A stretch of 64,000 nt of DNA from Deinococcus planocerae (GCF_002869765.1 NZ_PNOR01000023.1:8437-72436); one strand, 5' to 3'. Positions 22,392-33,890 are shown, numbered from the stretch's first letter. The notes: a model not told the origin generated them from the sequence alone. Made by a program: numbers and translations.

Positions 22392-23486
22392 ATGCCCCCC
22401 GACCTGACCGCCATGATCGCCGACCTGCGCGCCCTGGCGGAAATCGAGTCCCCCTCCACCGACCCCGCCGCCGTGGCCCGCGTGATGGACGTGGTGGGGG
22501 CCCGCGCCCGCGAACTGGGCGGCGTCCCCGAGGCGCTCCCCGGCGGCACCCGGGCCTTCTCCTTCGGCGTGGGAGGCGGCGAGAAGCCTCTGCTCGTCCT
22601 GACGCACGCCGATACGGTCTGGCCGCACGGCACCCTCGAACACATGCCCTTCCACGTCGAGGGCGACCGCCTCTTCGGCCCCGGCACCTACGACATGAAG
22701 GCCGGGATTGTCGGCGTGCTGCACGCGCTGAGGGCCCTGGAGGGACGCTGGCCCCGGGGGGGCGTGCGCCTGCTCCTCACCCCCGACGAGGAGGTGGGCA
22801 GCCACGCGAGCCGCCCCCACATCGAGGCCGCCGCCCGGGAGGCCCGCGCCGTGTTCGTGGTCGAGCCGCCCGTGGCCGACTCCCATGCGCTGAAGATCGG
22901 GCGCAAGGGGGTGGGCTCGTTCGCGCTGACCTTCCACGGGGTCGCCAGCCACGCGGGCAACAAGCCGCAGGAGGGGGCGAGTGCCGTCACCGAGGCCGCC
23001 CGCGCGGTGCTGGAGGTGCAGGCCCTCGCCCGCCCGGACCTGGGCACGACCGTCAGCGTGGGGCGAATTCGGGGCGGCAGCGCCGTGAACGTCATTCCCG
23101 CCGAGGCGACCCTGGAAATCGACCTGCGCGCCTCCACGGTGGCGGAGGGCGAGCGCGTCACGGACGCCATCCGCGCCCTCACCCCCGCCGACCCCCGCGT
23201 GCGGCTCAGCGTCACGGGCGGCCTGAACCGTCCCCCCTTCGAGCCGGGACCGGGCACGCTCACCCTCTTCGGGCAGGCCCAGGCCATCGCCCGGGATCTC
23301 GGCTTCGAGATCGGGGGCGAAGTCGTCGGCGGCGGCAGCGACGGCAATTTCACGGCGCCGCTGTGTCCCACCCTCGACGGTCTGGGCGCTCCGGGTGACG
23401 GGGCGCACGCGGCCCACGAGCACGTGCGCCTCGACCGCTGGCCGGACCACGTGCGGCTGCTGACCCGCCTCTTGCAGGAGGTGTAG
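22392..23486 (+). CDS. M20 family metallopeptidase (carboxypeptidase G2 / ArgE-DapE type)
   Basis: A 364-residue two-zinc amidohydrolase. The metal sites are THADTVWPHG, GPGTYDMKAG (bridging Asp), TPDEEVGS (catalytic and metal Glu) and a late HAAHE. The dimerisation domain with GVASHAGNKPQEGASA is intact. Members remove C-terminal Glu or cleave N-acyl amino acids. This makes it a possible desuccinylase for the GNAT/racemase pair at 61.7-63.6 kb, though it is far away, so that link is only an idea. The start at 22392 is chosen from the -10 box spacing. Confidence 0.9.
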   Translation: MPPDLTAMIADLRALAEIESPSTDPAAVARVMDVVGARARELGGVPEALPGGTRAFSFGVGGGEKPLLVLTHADTVWPHGTLEHMPFHVEGDRLFGPGTYDMKAGIVGVLHALRALEGRWPRGGVRLLLTPDEEVGSHASRPHIEAAAREARAVFVVEPPVADSHALKIGRKGVGSFALTFHGVASHAGNKPQEGASAVTEAARAVLEVQALARPDLGTTVSVGRIRGGSAVNVIPAEATLEIDLRASTVAEGERVTDAIRALTPADPRVRLSVTGGLNRPPFEPGPGTLTLFGQAQAIARDLGFEIGGEVVGGGSDGNFTAPLCPTLDGLGAPGDGAHAAHEHVRLDRWPDHVRLLTRLLQEV

Positions 23487-23564
23487 GCGACAGGCGGGAC
23501 CGGGGCGTCTTTCCCGCGTCCTGCCCCCCGCGCACCGCGTACCCTGCTGACAAGGAGCCTTCCC

Positions 23565-23864
23565 ATGTTCAACCTCTTCGGTCGGAACAAGCCCGCCGCC
23601 AACGCCTACGTTCAGCAGGACGACTCCCAGACCTACCGCGTCCGCGTGCGCACCCGCCCCCACGGCGAGGTCGTCGAGTTCCGCTTCACCAAGAGCGCCC
23701 ACATCGGCATCGACGACGACGGCAACTACTTTTTCCGCAAGCCCGTGGTCAGCCCGCAGCACTTTGACCGGGGCGAGTTCGTCGTCCGCTTCGACCGCCG
23801 CTACAACGTGACGGGCACGGATGCGGAGGGGGTGGACTTCATCCCCGTCAGCGAGTGGGAGTGA
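23565..23864 (+). CDS. Hypothetical protein, 99 residues
   Basis: A small protein of unknown function starting MFNLFGRNKPAANAY, followed by an alternating hydrophobic/charged pattern that suggests an all-beta fold (TYRVRVRTRPHGEVVEFRF). AAGGAG precedes ATG 23565, and TACCCT lies ~20 bp upstream, giving a short leader. It stands alone; the next gene is convergent and starts its stop 3 bp away. No metal or catalytic motif is evident. Confidence 0.65.
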   Translation: MFNLFGRNKPAANAYVQQDDSQTYRVRVRTRPHGEVVEFRFTKSAHIGIDDDGNYFFRKPVVSPQHFDRGEFVVRFDRRYNVTGTDAEGVDFIPVSEWE

Positions 23865-23867
23865 GGG

Positions 23868-24692
23868 TCAGGTCCTGGCCTTCCACGCCCGCGTCCAGCG
23901 CGCGACGTGCCACAACTCCCCGTCGGCGAAGCGGCCCCGCAGGTCCCGGCGCATGAACTCGCCCGCCCAGGCCAGGAAGGGGGCCATGTTCTCCAGCCGC
24001 CCCCCGCCCCGCGCGTACCCCGCCAGGTAGCCCCGCCGGAAGAGCAGAAGCGCCCGCCGCCTCGTTCCGGACAGTGGCCACACCGACGGATCGGCGCTCA
24101 GGATGCTCAGCGTGCGGGCCACGTCGAGCCGCGCGTCGCCCAGGGCCACGTTCTCCCAGTCGAGGACGGCGCTCACCTGCCCGCCCTCCACGAGCACGTT
24201 GAAGGGGTGATAGTCGAGGTGGAGCCAGGAAGGGGAGGCCGGGACTCCTGTGGGTCCGCCCAGCACCCGCAGGGCCGCGTGCGCCTCGGCGGGGACGGGC
24301 AGGGCGTGCAGCCGGGCGTGCGTCTCCCCGAAGGCCAGGCCGAGGTCGTGGGCGTGTTCGGGCACCTGCTCCAGCGCGGCCCGGAGCGGCACCCCCGGCG
24401 CCCACGCCTGCACGAGGACGGCGTGCTCGCCCGTCTCGCCCACGGCCACGACACGCGGCACTGGGTAGCCGCCCGCCCGCAAAGCCTCCGCCAGCCGCGC
24501 GAGTCCGTGTGCCGTCCCCGCCTCCGACCGTGGATACAGCCGCGCCGCGAAGGTCCCCTCCGCCGCCTCCACCCGCCAGCTCGGGTTTCCCGACGCGCCC
24601 GGCAGCCGCTCCACGTCCCGCACGGTGTAGCCGAGGCTCTGGGTCGCAACGCGAACCGCCGACGCCCCCTCCCCCCATTCACCGCTGACCAC
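23868..24692 (-). CDS. Phosphotransferase family protein (APH/choline kinase-like)
   Basis: A 274-residue member of the aminoglycoside phosphotransferase fold. The catalytic motif is LHLDYHPFNVLV with the metal-binding VLDWENVALGDARLDVA following. The N-terminal lobe includes NPSWRVEAAEGTFAARLY with the probable ATP-binding stretch. It starts at a GTG that overlaps the BshB-like stop by one base (TAGTG), so the two are coupled. The coupling suggests a small-molecule kinase acting on a thiol, sugar or amino-alcohol rather than a resistance gene. Substrate unknown. Confidence 0.8.
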   Translation of the reverse strand: MVSGEWGEGASAVRVATQSLGYTVRDVERLPGASGNPSWRVEAAEGTFAARLYPRSEAGTAHGLARLAEALRAGGYPVPRVVAVGETGEHAVLVQAWAPGVPLRAALEQVPEHAHDLGLAFGETHARLHALPVPAEAHAALRVLGGPTGVPASPSWLHLDYHPFNVLVEGGQVSAVLDWENVALGDARLDVARTLSILSADPSVWPLSGTRRRALLLFRRGYLAGYARGGGRLENMAPFLAWAGEFMRRDLRGRFADGELWHVARWTRAWKART

Positions 24693-25345
24693 TACCCACC
24701 GACCTCGTGAAACGTCTCCTCCGTGATTCGTCCCGGGAACTTGCGCAGGAAATCCACCGTGCTCAGCGCCTGGGTGCGGTGGCAGGCGATGGCCTGGAGT
24801 TTGCGGGTGATGCGGCTCGTCACATCCCGGCGCACGTTGGGGGCGAGCCACAGGGCGCGCAGCTCCTCGTTCTCGGGCGGAACGGGGTTGGCGTAGTACC
24901 ACAGGCGGGGCCGCTCGCCCTCCGGCAGGCTTTCCCAAGCCTCGCGCACGGCCCGGTGGGTGGTCACGTGGTCCGGGTGCCCGTTGCCGCCGTTGGGCGG
25001 GAAGGTGAGGACGGTCTCGGGGCGGTGACGGAGCATGGCCTCCCGCGCGACCTCCACCAGCGGCCCAAAGGGCTGGTCTTTGAGGTACTTGTCGGGAAAG
25101 GCGTGCTGCTCGTGCACCGTCAGGCCGATCACGTCGAGGCAGGCGCGGAGTTCGGCCTCCCGCATCCGGGCGAGTTCCTCGGGGCCGTCCGCCAGCCCCA
25201 GGGTGCGCCCCGCCTCCCCGCGCGTGAGGGTGACGAGGCCGCAGGGGCGGCCCTCGTCCAGCAACTCCATCAGGGTGCCCGAGGCGCCGTACACCTCGTC
25301 GTCGGGGTGGGGGACGATCAGGAGGAGGTTCAGCCGCTCGTTCAT
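24692..25345 (-). CDS. PIG-L family deacetylase, BshB2-like
   Basis: A 217-residue zinc-dependent LmbE/PIG-L deacetylase. The zinc motif HPDDE starts at residue 13 (PHPDDEVYG), and GGNGHPDHVTTHRAV supplies the third ligand. Length and sequence match BshB2-type N-acetylglucosaminyl-malate deacetylases of bacillithiol synthesis, and Deinococcus species are known to make bacillithiol. The same fold also removes the conjugate from mercapturic acids (Bca). A TATCCT box 6 nt before ATG 25345 marks a leaderless start. It is divergent from the GNAT operon and coupled to the phosphotransferase. Confidence 0.85.
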   Translation of the reverse strand: MNERLNLLLIVPHPDDEVYGASGTLMELLDEGRPCGLVTLTRGEAGRTLGLADGPEELARMREAELRACLDVIGLTVHEQHAFPDKYLKDQPFGPLVEVAREAMLRHRPETVLTFPPNGGNGHPDHVTTHRAVREAWESLPEGERPRLWYYANPVPPENEELRALWLAPNVRRDVTSRITRKLQAIACHRTQALSTVDFLRKFPGRITEETFHEVGG

Positions 25346-25351
25346 GCGGGC

Positions 25352-25357
25352 AGGATA
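25352..25357 (-). promoter_or_regulatory. -10 box, leaderless start of BshB2-like gene
   Basis: TATCCT on the minus strand, 6 nt before ATG 25345. Confidence 0.55.
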
Positions 25358-25407
25358 GGCGAGATAGCGCAAGCGGCGGATGCGCCTATGACGGGAGGCG
25401 GAGCAGG

Positions 25408-26414
<1,007 letters not shown>

Positions 26415-26418
<4 letters not shown>

Positions 26419-27383
26419 ACGTCCGCGAGGCCACGGACGCCGACTACCCGGCCCTCGCCGATTTGCAAGGCACGGTGTGGCCCGACCACGGGACGACCGG
26501 GGACCTCCTCGCCCACGAGGACCGCGAATTGCGTGACCACCCCCGCGGTCCCCACCTGTGGCGCGTCGTGGTGGAAGAGGACGGGCGGGTGGTCGGCACC
26601 GCGTCCGCCCTCCAGTACCCGGGCATGTTCCACCCGGACCGCTACCACGTGGACCTCCTCGTCCACCCGGAGGCGCAGGGGCGGGGCGTGGGCCGCGCGC
26701 TCGCCGGGGCGATGGACGCTCACCTGGGAGAACGCGGCGCCCGCGAACTGCTCTCGGGCACCCAGGAGGACTGCCCGCGCGGCCTCGCCTTCCTGGCCCG
26801 GCAGGGCTTTGCCGAGGTCATGCGCTTTTTCGACAACGTGTTGGAGTTGGGCGAGTTCGACCCCTCCGCCTGGGAGGACGCCGCCCGTCTCCCCGCCCCC
26901 TACCGCCAGGCCACCCTCGCCGAAGTGATCGCCGAGGTGGGGGAGGAGCCCGCCTGGCACGCCTACTTCGACGCGGTGGTGGAGATTCGGGAGGACGTGC
27001 CGCGCACGGGGGAGGCGACCCCCATCGTCTTCGAGCACTTCCGCAAGCGCGGAGACGACCCGCGCTTCCTGCCGCAGGGTGTGTTCTTCGCGCTGACCCC
27101 GGGCGGTGAGGTCGCGGCGATGACCGAGCTGTACACGGACGCCGTGGACCCCGCCAAACTGCACACGGGTCTGACCGGCGCCCGCCGCGCACACCGCAGG
27201 AAAGGCTTGGCGCTGGCCCTCAAGCTCGCGGCCCTGGGCGTCGCCCGGGAGCGCGGCGCGGCGAGCGTCTGGACCGGGAACGCCACGACCAACGCGCCCA
27301 TGCTCGCCCTGAACACCCGCCTGGGTTTCCGCCCCCGCCCCGCCTGGATCGAGATGCGGCGCGGCACGGTGGAGGACGCATGA
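26415..27383 (+). CDS. Double-domain GNAT acetyltransferase, second of three
   Basis: A 322-residue homologue of its two neighbours. The first acetyl-CoA loop is VHPEAQGRGVGRALAG; the second half reads TGARRAHRRKGLALALKL, where the loop is RxxHRRKGLA rather than the canonical form, so the C-terminal domain may bind CoA more weakly. NAPMLALNTRLGF is the late motif. It starts with GTG at 26415 overlapping the previous stop and ends with ATGA overlap to the third gene. Confidence 0.85.
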
Positions 27384-28345
27384 CGTTCGCGGTGCGCCCC
27401 GTTGGGGAAGGCGAGTGGGACGCTGCCGGGCGCGTCTACACCCTCGCCGTGCCCCACGACCCCTTCAGCGGCGCCGACTTCCGCAAGCGGGACGCCGAGC
27501 AGCGCGGCTGGGGCTACACCACCGCCACCCTCGTCGCCCTGGACCCGGCGGGGGAGGTGGTGGGCGTCGCCTCGTACTCGCAGAACCCCGGCGCCTACCA
27601 CCCGCGCCGCTACACGCTGGAGGGCGCCGTCCACACGGAGCGGCAGGGCCACGGGGCGGGACGTGCGCTGTGGGACGCGGTGCGGGCCGATCTGACCCGC
27701 CACGGCGCCGAGTCCGTCCGCGTCCTGGCCCGGGAGGATCACCCGGTCGCCCCCGGTTTCCTGACCCGGCGCGGCTTCGTGGGCGACAAGCGGTACTTCA
27801 CGGGTTCGCTCGACCTGACCACCTTCGACGACTCGGGCTACCGGGAACTAGAGGGCCGTTTAGCCGCCCGGGGCGTGCGCGTCCGCAGCCTCGCCGAGTT
27901 GCGGGCCGCCGCCGTGCCCGACCTCACCGCCCGCCTTCACGCCCTGATGAGCGACGTGCGGGGGGACGTGCCCCGCTCGGAACCCGCCACGCCCCTCTCC
28001 CGCGAGGTGTTCGAGGAGGCCGTCCTCGGCGACCCCGGCCTGCTCGAAGACGCCTACCTCGTCGCCGAATATCAGGGGGACTGGATCGGCCAGACCACCC
28101 TTTTCCGCAGTGAGGCGAGCCCCGACCTCCTCACCGGCCTGACGGGCGTGACCCGCGGGTGGCGCGGCCAGGGAGTCGCCACCCTCCTCAAGTTGCACGC
28201 GATCCGGGCGGGCCGCGCGCTGGGCGGCACCCTGATCCGCACCGACAACGCCAGCGACAACGCGCCCATGCTCGCCGTGAATGGCCGCCTGGGCTTCGTG
28301 CGCGACCCGGCGAGCGTGAGCTACGTCAGGACCTTCGGGGGTTGA
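27380..28345 (+). CDS. Double-domain GNAT acetyltransferase, third of three
   Basis: A 321-residue homologue. The first domain has HTERQGHGAGRALWD and the second TRGWRGQGVATLLKLHA, with NAPMLAVNGRLGF near the end. The first loop is degenerate (QGHGAG) while the second is canonical, the reverse of the middle gene, which suggests division of labour among six GNAT folds. The ATG overlaps the previous stop. The operon ends here; no clear terminator is seen in the 90 bp that follow. Confidence 0.85.
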   Translation: MTFAVRPVGEGEWDAAGRVYTLAVPHDPFSGADFRKRDAEQRGWGYTTATLVALDPAGEVVGVASYSQNPGAYHPRRYTLEGAVHTERQGHGAGRALWDAVRADLTRHGAESVRVLAREDHPVAPGFLTRRGFVGDKRYFTGSLDLTTFDDSGYRELEGRLAARGVRVRSLAELRAAAVPDLTARLHALMSDVRGDVPRSEPATPLSREVFEEAVLGDPGLLEDAYLVAEYQGDWIGQTTLFRSEASPDLLTGLTGVTRGWRGQGVATLLKLHAIRAGRALGGTLIRTDNASDNAPMLAVNGRLGFVRDPASVSYVRTFGG

Positions 28346-28434
28346 GAGGGGGTGTCGAGGGGTGGCCTTCCGTGCGATAAGGGGAGAAGCGTGTCACCCC
28401 CACCCGGCTTTCCTCGTTCCCGGTTTCCCTCCCC

Positions 28435-29121
28435 ATGCTCTTGAGCCTCGACTGGGACGCCTTCAGCGGCACCGTTCCCCTCGTCTTCGACGCGCCGATC
28501 TGGGGCACCGCCGACCGTGAGCACGACCGGCTGGAGGCGTGGCGGGACCGGGCCCGCAGACGTGACCCGCGAGCACCGGGCTGGACGGCCCTCGCCGCCG
28601 ACTTCCCCCTCTATCCCGGTTGGAAGGGGTTGGAGCGTTACGCGGGCATCCCCACCACCGTGACCCTCACGCACGCGGACGCGTGGGCGTGGCTTGAGGC
28701 CCACCCCGGTGAGGACGTGCTGAACGTGGACAGCCACCACGACCTGTTCAGCCTCAGCGGCGACGCTGGGCGGGTGCGGCCCGGCAACTGGGCGGGGCTG
28801 GGGCTGCGCGCGGGGCTCATCCGCCGCTACACCTGCCTCTACCCCGACTGGCACGCCGGGCTCCCCGTCGCCGAGGGCTTCGACCTGGGGCGGACGCGGG
28901 CGGAGATCGGGCCGCATCTCCTGTCCGGGGTGTTGGAACGGGTGACCCTTCGGCGCATGGGCTCTCCCGGCGAGGGCCTGCCCGACCCCTCCGAGGTGAG
29001 CGCCGTGCTGCTCGTGCAGTCGCCCGCGTGGACGAGTCCGGCACATGACCCGGATTTTCTGGAGCTGGCCCGCGCGTTGAATGCCGTCCCGCTGACCCCG
29101 CCGCTGGGCCGCTCAGGGTAA
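28435..29121 (+). CDS. UPF0489/arginase-like hypothetical protein
   Basis: A 228-residue soluble protein. It begins LLSLDWDAFSG and has VLNVDSHHDLFSL near residue 98, which resembles the metal-binding DxHxD motif of the arginase/UPF0489 group; both aspartates and two histidines are in place. Downstream metal ligands of true arginases are not evident, so catalysis on guanidino compounds is doubtful. It stands between the GNAT operon and the COG1738 transporter, with its own gap on both sides. The family match is tentative. Confidence 0.6.
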   Translation: MLLSLDWDAFSGTVPLVFDAPIWGTADREHDRLEAWRDRARRRDPRAPGWTALAADFPLYPGWKGLERYAGIPTTVTLTHADAWAWLEAHPGEDVLNVDSHHDLFSLSGDAGRVRPGNWAGLGLRAGLIRRYTCLYPDWHAGLPVAEGFDLGRTRAEIGPHLLSGVLERVTLRRMGSPGEGLPDPSEVSAVLLVQSPAWTSPAHDPDFLELARALNAVPLTPPLGRSG

Positions 29122-29206
29122 GAGACCCTCCCTTTCTCCCCGGCGTGCACCTGATACCTTTTGACGCGGCCCGTGACCTGTTCTGTCGCTGTGGCCGGAG
29201 GACGCC

Positions 29207-29752
29207 GTGACTATTCCTGCCCTGCGCCGCACGCCCGTGCTGCTGACGCTCCTGTACGCCTCGAGCATCCTGCTCGCCAACCTGACCCTGAACCAGTTCA
29301 TCCCCCTGCCCGTCTTCGGGCTGCTGAGCGTGGGAACGATCTTTTTCGCGGCGGTCTTCACCCTGCGCGACCGCATCCACCGGGAGGGCGGGCTGAAGGC
29401 CGTCTACGTCGCCATCGCGGCGGCCCTCGTGGTGAACACCCTCGCCGCGCTGCTGACGGGCACCCCGTGGAGATTTATCGGGGCGTCCTTTCTGGCGATC
29501 CTGGTGGGCGAACTCGCGGACACCGCCGTGTACCAGCGCCTGATCCGGAAGAGCTGGTGGACCCGTGTGCTGACGAGCAACGCCGTGAGCGTGCCGCTCG
29601 ACTCGGTGATCTTCACGCTGCTCGCCTTCTGGGGCGACATGAGCACGCGCGACATCGGGCAGATCATCTTCGCCGACATCCTCGCCAAGTACGCCATCGC
29701 CGCCCTGTTCGCCCTGCGGGTGCGTCACGCTGCCCGCGCCGCCGCCTCGTGA
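29207..29752 (+). CDS. COG1738/YhhQ-family transporter (queuosine-precursor or vitamin uptake)
   Basis: A 181-residue membrane protein with about six hydrophobic segments. SSILLANLTLNQFI, TLRDRIHREGG and AVSVPLDSVIFTLLAF are family features; the loop acids match YhhQ-type members known to import 7-deazaguanine precursors such as preQ0. Start is GTG 29207 with GGAGG upstream. No preQ1 riboswitch pattern was found in the 85 bp before it. It overlaps the next gene by GTGA, which encodes a QueF-like T-fold protein, so both likely handle 7-deazaguanines. Confidence 0.8.
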   Translation: MTIPALRRTPVLLTLLYASSILLANLTLNQFIPLPVFGLLSVGTIFFAAVFTLRDRIHREGGLKAVYVAIAAALVVNTLAALLTGTPWRFIGASFLAILVGELADTAVYQRLIRKSWWTRVLTSNAVSVPLDSVIFTLLAFWGDMSTRDIGQIIFADILAKYAIAALFALRVRHAARAAAS

Positions 29753-30120
29753 CCGTCCCCACTCCCGCCGAGCGGCTGAAGACCATCGCCAACGCGAGGC
29801 CGGGGCTGCCCACCGTCGTCGAACACGTCCTGCACCTGCCCGAGCTGTGCCCGGCGACCCACAACCCGGCACCCGGCAGCACCCTCACCCTGCGGTACGA
29901 GGCGGGCGAGCGGCTACTCGAACTGTTCAGCCTCGACGCGTACGTCGACGCCTTCGTGGGGCACCCGGTCGTGCGCGACATGGAGTTCTTCGTCCAGACG
30001 GTCGCTCAGGATTCCGCCGATGCTCTGGGGGCGGAGGTGACGGCCAGCGCCGACGTGCGTTTCAAGGCGCTCAGGCAGGAGCAGAGGGTGACGGTGCTGG
30101 CGCGGCCCGAGGTGGGCTGA
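29749..30120 (+). CDS. QueF-like tunnelling-fold protein
   Basis: A 123-residue protein coupled by GTGA to the transporter gene. ELCPATHNPAPGS has the position and shape of the QueF catalytic-cysteine motif, and LLELFSLDAYVDAF matches the ExxSLxxY substrate-binding motif of preQ0 reductase and related T-fold enzymes. The rest is too divergent for a firm name, and the usual histidine/aspartate that follows is not seen in its normal context. It may reduce, bind or amidate a 7-deazaguanine. This is inference from two motifs plus neighbour. Confidence 0.6.
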   Translation: MTVPTPAERLKTIANARPGLPTVVEHVLHLPELCPATHNPAPGSTLTLRYEAGERLLELFSLDAYVDAFVGHPVVRDMEFFVQTVAQDSADALGAEVTASADVRFKALRQEQRVTVLARPEVG

Positions 30121-30228
30121 CGCCGCAGCCGAAGGGGTACGCTTGGACATGGCGAACCGGAACCTGTTCATGTCTGGCGTGATCAAGTGGGCCAAACAGA
30201 CTACGGGCGGCAGCTCGGCACAGGAGAG

Positions 30229-30261
30229 CCCTCCTCGCCTTCGCAACAATGGGGAGGAGGG
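30229..30261. terminator. Hairpin in the gap after the QueF-like gene
   Basis: CCCTCCTC (30229-30236) pairs with GAGGAGGG (30254-30261), then GTCTTGGT. Likely terminator of the transporter/T-fold operon. The rest of 30121-30351 holds no supported gene. Confidence 0.45.
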
Positions 30262-30351
30262 TCTTGGTGTGCCTGTCCCCGTCGGCCCCCGCCCCTTTCG
30301 AGGAGGCGCCCACGCTTTCCCTCCCGAGGTCGAGGAGGAGGCCGCGGGACC

Positions 30352-31494
<1,143 letters not shown>

Positions 31495-31500
31495 CCTCCG

Positions 31501-31506
31501 AGTCTA
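31501..31506 (-). promoter_or_regulatory. -10 box, leaderless start of prepilin peptidase
   Basis: TAGACT on the minus strand, 6 nt before GTG 31494. Confidence 0.6.
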
Positions 31507-31550
31507 GGCCGCCCGCTCTGACAGGAGGCTTGCGAGGACCGGGTGAGGAA

Positions 31551-31580
31551 GGGGGCGCGGCTCACCCGGCCCGCGCCCCC
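31551..31580 (-). terminator. Terminator between rimO and prepilin peptidase
   Basis: Perfect 10-bp stem GGGGGCGCGG/CCGCGCCCCC with a 10-nt loop, just after the rimO stop on the minus strand, followed by TTCCTC. Confidence 0.6.
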
Positions 31581-31593
31581 CGTCCTCTCCCGC

Positions 31594-33099
31594 TCAGTGC
31601 TTGCCGAAGTGTCCCAAGAGCGGCACGTTCGGACGCCACTCGGGCCGCTCGACCACCTCGCCGTAGAGGTCGTACTCGTCGCTGTCCTCGATGCGGGCCC
31701 GCACGATGTCGCCGATTTTCACCTGCCCTGCGAAGTCCCCCGCGTAGAGGTAGACCTGACCGTCGATGCCGGGAGCGTCGCCCTTCGTGCGGCCAATGAG
31801 CCGCGTGCCCGGCAGGTCGTCCTCGTCGTCGTTGAACTCGTCCACGATCACGTCCAGCACTCGGCCCACCTTCTCGGCCAGCCGCTCGGCGCTGATGCGC
31901 TGGGCGACCTCCATGAAACGGGCGAGGCGCTCCTGCTTGACCTCCTCGGGCACGGCGTCCGGCAACTTGTTCGCGTCCGCCTCGTCCACGTCGGAGTAGG
32001 GGAAGGCGCCCACGCGGTCGAGCCTCGCTTCCTCCAGGAAGGTCAGCAGCTCCTGGAAGTCCTCCTCCGTCTCGCCGGGGAAGCCCACGATGAAGGTCGA
32101 GCGGATAGCCAGCTCCGGGCAAATCTCGCGCCAGCGGCGAATGGTGTCGAGCTGCTTGCCCGCGCCGGGCCGCCGCATCAACCTCAGGATTTTGGGCGAG
32201 GCGTGCTGAAGGGGCACGTCGAGGTAAGGCAGGATCTTGCCCTGCGCCATCAGCTCCACCAGCCGCTCGACGTGTGGATACGGGTAGACGTAATGCATCC
32301 GCACCCACGCGCCCATCTCGCCCAGCCGCTCCGCGAGGTCCGTGAGGTGCGCGCGGACCTGCCCGCCCTGGAACTCCGACTCGCGGTACCGCACGTCCAC
32401 CCCGTAGGCCGAGGTGTCCTGCGAAATCATCATCAGTTCCTTGGTGCCGCCCGCAATCAGGCGATACGCCTCGTACAGCACCGCGCCCGCGTCGCGCGAG
32501 ACCTGCCGCCCGCGCAGCTTGGGAATGATGCAGAAGGCGCAGGTGTGGTTGCACCCCTCCGCGATCTTCACGTAGGCGTAGTGGCGGGGCGTGAGCTTGA
32601 CTGAGGGGGCGAACACGTCGCCGTGCCGGGTGACCTCCTGCTCGGGTCGCATTCCGGGGGCGGCGACGGGCAACAGCCCCGTGAAGGCGTCCGTCTCGAT
32701 GGGCAGCAGCTCGCGCACGTGGCCCATCACGTCGTCCACGGCCTCGGAGCCGGTGATCGCCGCGACCTTGGGGTGGCGTTCCAGAATCTTCTCGGGGCGC
32801 TCGCCCAGGCAGCCCGTCACGATGACCTTGCCCGTGGCGTCGAGCGCCTCGCCGATGGCGCTGAGGCTCTCCTCCACGGCGGGGGTGATGAAGCCGCAGG
32901 TGTTGACGATGACGGCGTGCGCGTCCTCGTAGCTGGGGGCCACCTCATACCCTTCCGCGCGCAGTTGGGTCAGGATGCGTTCGCTGTCCACCAAGGCCTT
33001 CGGGCAGCCCAGGCTGATGAAGCCGACTTTCTTCGTTTGATTCGCCGTGCGGGGCACGGGATGGTCTGCAATGGTCAAGGTCTGTTCCCCTTCGCTCAC
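31594..33099 (-). CDS. rimO: Ribosomal protein S12 methylthiotransferase
   Basis: A 501-residue radical-SAM enzyme that adds a methylthio group to an aspartate of ribosomal protein S12. The N-terminal domain has [15 protein letters not shown] and GCLGERPEK with the three auxiliary-cluster cysteines. The radical-SAM motif is CNHTCAFC. The C-terminal TRAM domain follows near [21 protein letters not shown]. The KALVDSE wording is diagnostic of RimO over MiaB. It starts at GTG 33099; a TAGACT box lies about 42 bp upstream. Confidence 0.95.
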   Translation of the reverse strand: MSEGEQTLTIADHPVPRTANQTKKVGFISLGCPKALVDSERILTQLRAEGYEVAPSYEDAHAVIVNTCGFITPAVEESLSAIGEALDATGKVIVTGCLGERPEKILERHPKVAAITGSEAVDDVMGHVRELLPIETDAFTGLLPVAAPGMRPEQEVTRHGDVFAPSVKLTPRHYAYVKIAEGCNHTCAFCIIPKLRGRQVSRDAGAVLYEAYRLIAGGTKELMMISQDTSAYGVDVRYRESEFQGGQVRAHLTDLAERLGEMGAWVRMHYVYPYPHVERLVELMAQGKILPYLDVPLQHASPKILRLMRRPGAGKQLDTIRRWREICPELAIRSTFIVGFPGETEEDFQELLTFLEEARLDRVGAFPYSDVDEADANKLPDAVPEEVKQERLARFMEVAQRISAERLAEKVGRVLDVIVDEFNDDEDDLPGTRLIGRTKGDAPGIDGQVYLYAGDFAGQVKIGDIVRARIEDSDEYDLYGEVVERPEWRPNVPLLGHFGKH

Positions 33100-33180
33100 G
33101 CGCCGCAGTTCAGGGGAGGGCGCGGAGACTTCCAGCCGAGTAGTCTACAGGGCGGGAGGAGGGGAGGGGTAGGGCGGGTG

Positions 33181-33636
33181 TCACATCGGGAGGGGCTCGT
33201 CCCAGGGGTTGAACACACGCACGCCGAAACCCTGAAAGTCGCCCACGTTGCGCGTGACCATCGTCAGGTCATGGTGCAGGGCGGTTGCCGCGAGCAACGC
33301 GTCCATGCAGGGAACCTGTTTGGGACGGCGACCCGAGGCCAAGATCATGCGCGCCCAGGTGGTCATCACCCCGTCGTCCGGCGTCAGGATGCGGCCCTGG
33401 TAGTCGGGACGGAGGATGTCGTCCAACCACAGTCGCAGCCGGGCACGTTTGGAGGGGTCGGTCAAGTCCTCCGTCCCAAACTCCAATTCGCCCAATGTGA
33501 TGCTGCTGATGTAAAGGCGTGGGAGCGGTATAGTCCGCAAGAACGCGACGACGCCCGGCGCAGGTTGAGGCTTGGTGGCCTGGCTGACGACATTGGTGTC
33601 CAGCAAGAACCCAGCTCCAGGGAAAGCACGGATCAA
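33181..33636 (-). CDS. vapC: VapC-family PIN-domain toxin
   Basis: A 151-residue PIN ribonuclease. Acidic residues expected in the active site are in LLDTNVVSQ (first Asp), LGELEFG (Glu) and MDALLAATA (second Asp). PIN toxins cut tRNA or rRNA when free. Its ATG overlaps the antitoxin stop (ATGA), the usual toxin-antitoxin arrangement. All key acids are present, so it is probably functional. Confidence 0.88.
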   Translation of the reverse strand: MIRAFPGAGFLLDTNVVSQATKPQPAPGVVAFLRTIPLPRLYISSITLGELEFGTEDLTDPSKRARLRLWLDDILRPDYQGRILTPDDGVMTTWARMILASGRRPKQVPCMDALLAATALHHDLTMVTRNVGDFQGFGVRVFNPWDEPLPM

Positions 33637-33890
33637 AGATCAACCTCGCGCCCGGTTCCGGGGAGACGCACGGGCTCGAACTCCTCGATCTTCGGCGCCG
33701 CCTCGAAGGTGGACCAGCCGCTCCGCACCGCTGTCTCGTCCTCTCGAAACTGAGAAGCGTCCAGTATGACCACGGCAGGTTGCCCGCGCCGGGTCACGAG
33801 CTGGGGTTGGCCTGCTTGGGCACGGCGCACGAGGTCCGAGAACTGGGCCTTCGCGTCTTCCAACTTCCAAATCTTGGGTTTGACGGTCAT
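33633..33890 (-). CDS. vapB: Phd/YefM-family antitoxin
   Basis: An 85-residue antitoxin. WKLEDAKAQFSDLVRRAQAGQPQ is the Phd/YefM dimerisation and DNA-binding region, followed by TRRGQPAVVILDASQF; the C-terminal tail would block the PIN toxin. AGGAGGGGG before ATG 33890 is a strong ribosome binding site, unlike the many leaderless genes nearby, which fits the need for excess antitoxin. Autoregulation is expected but no clear operator was identified. Confidence 0.88.
   Translation of the reverse strand: MTVKPKIWKLEDAKAQFSDLVRRAQAGQPQLVTRRGQPAVVILDASQFREDETAVRSGWSTFEAAPKIEEFEPVRLPGTGREVDL

Noticed and set aside
29122..29206. preQ1 riboswitch before the COG1738 transporter
   Set aside because: No preQ1 aptamer core or A-rich tail was found; the GTG simply has a GGAGG site.
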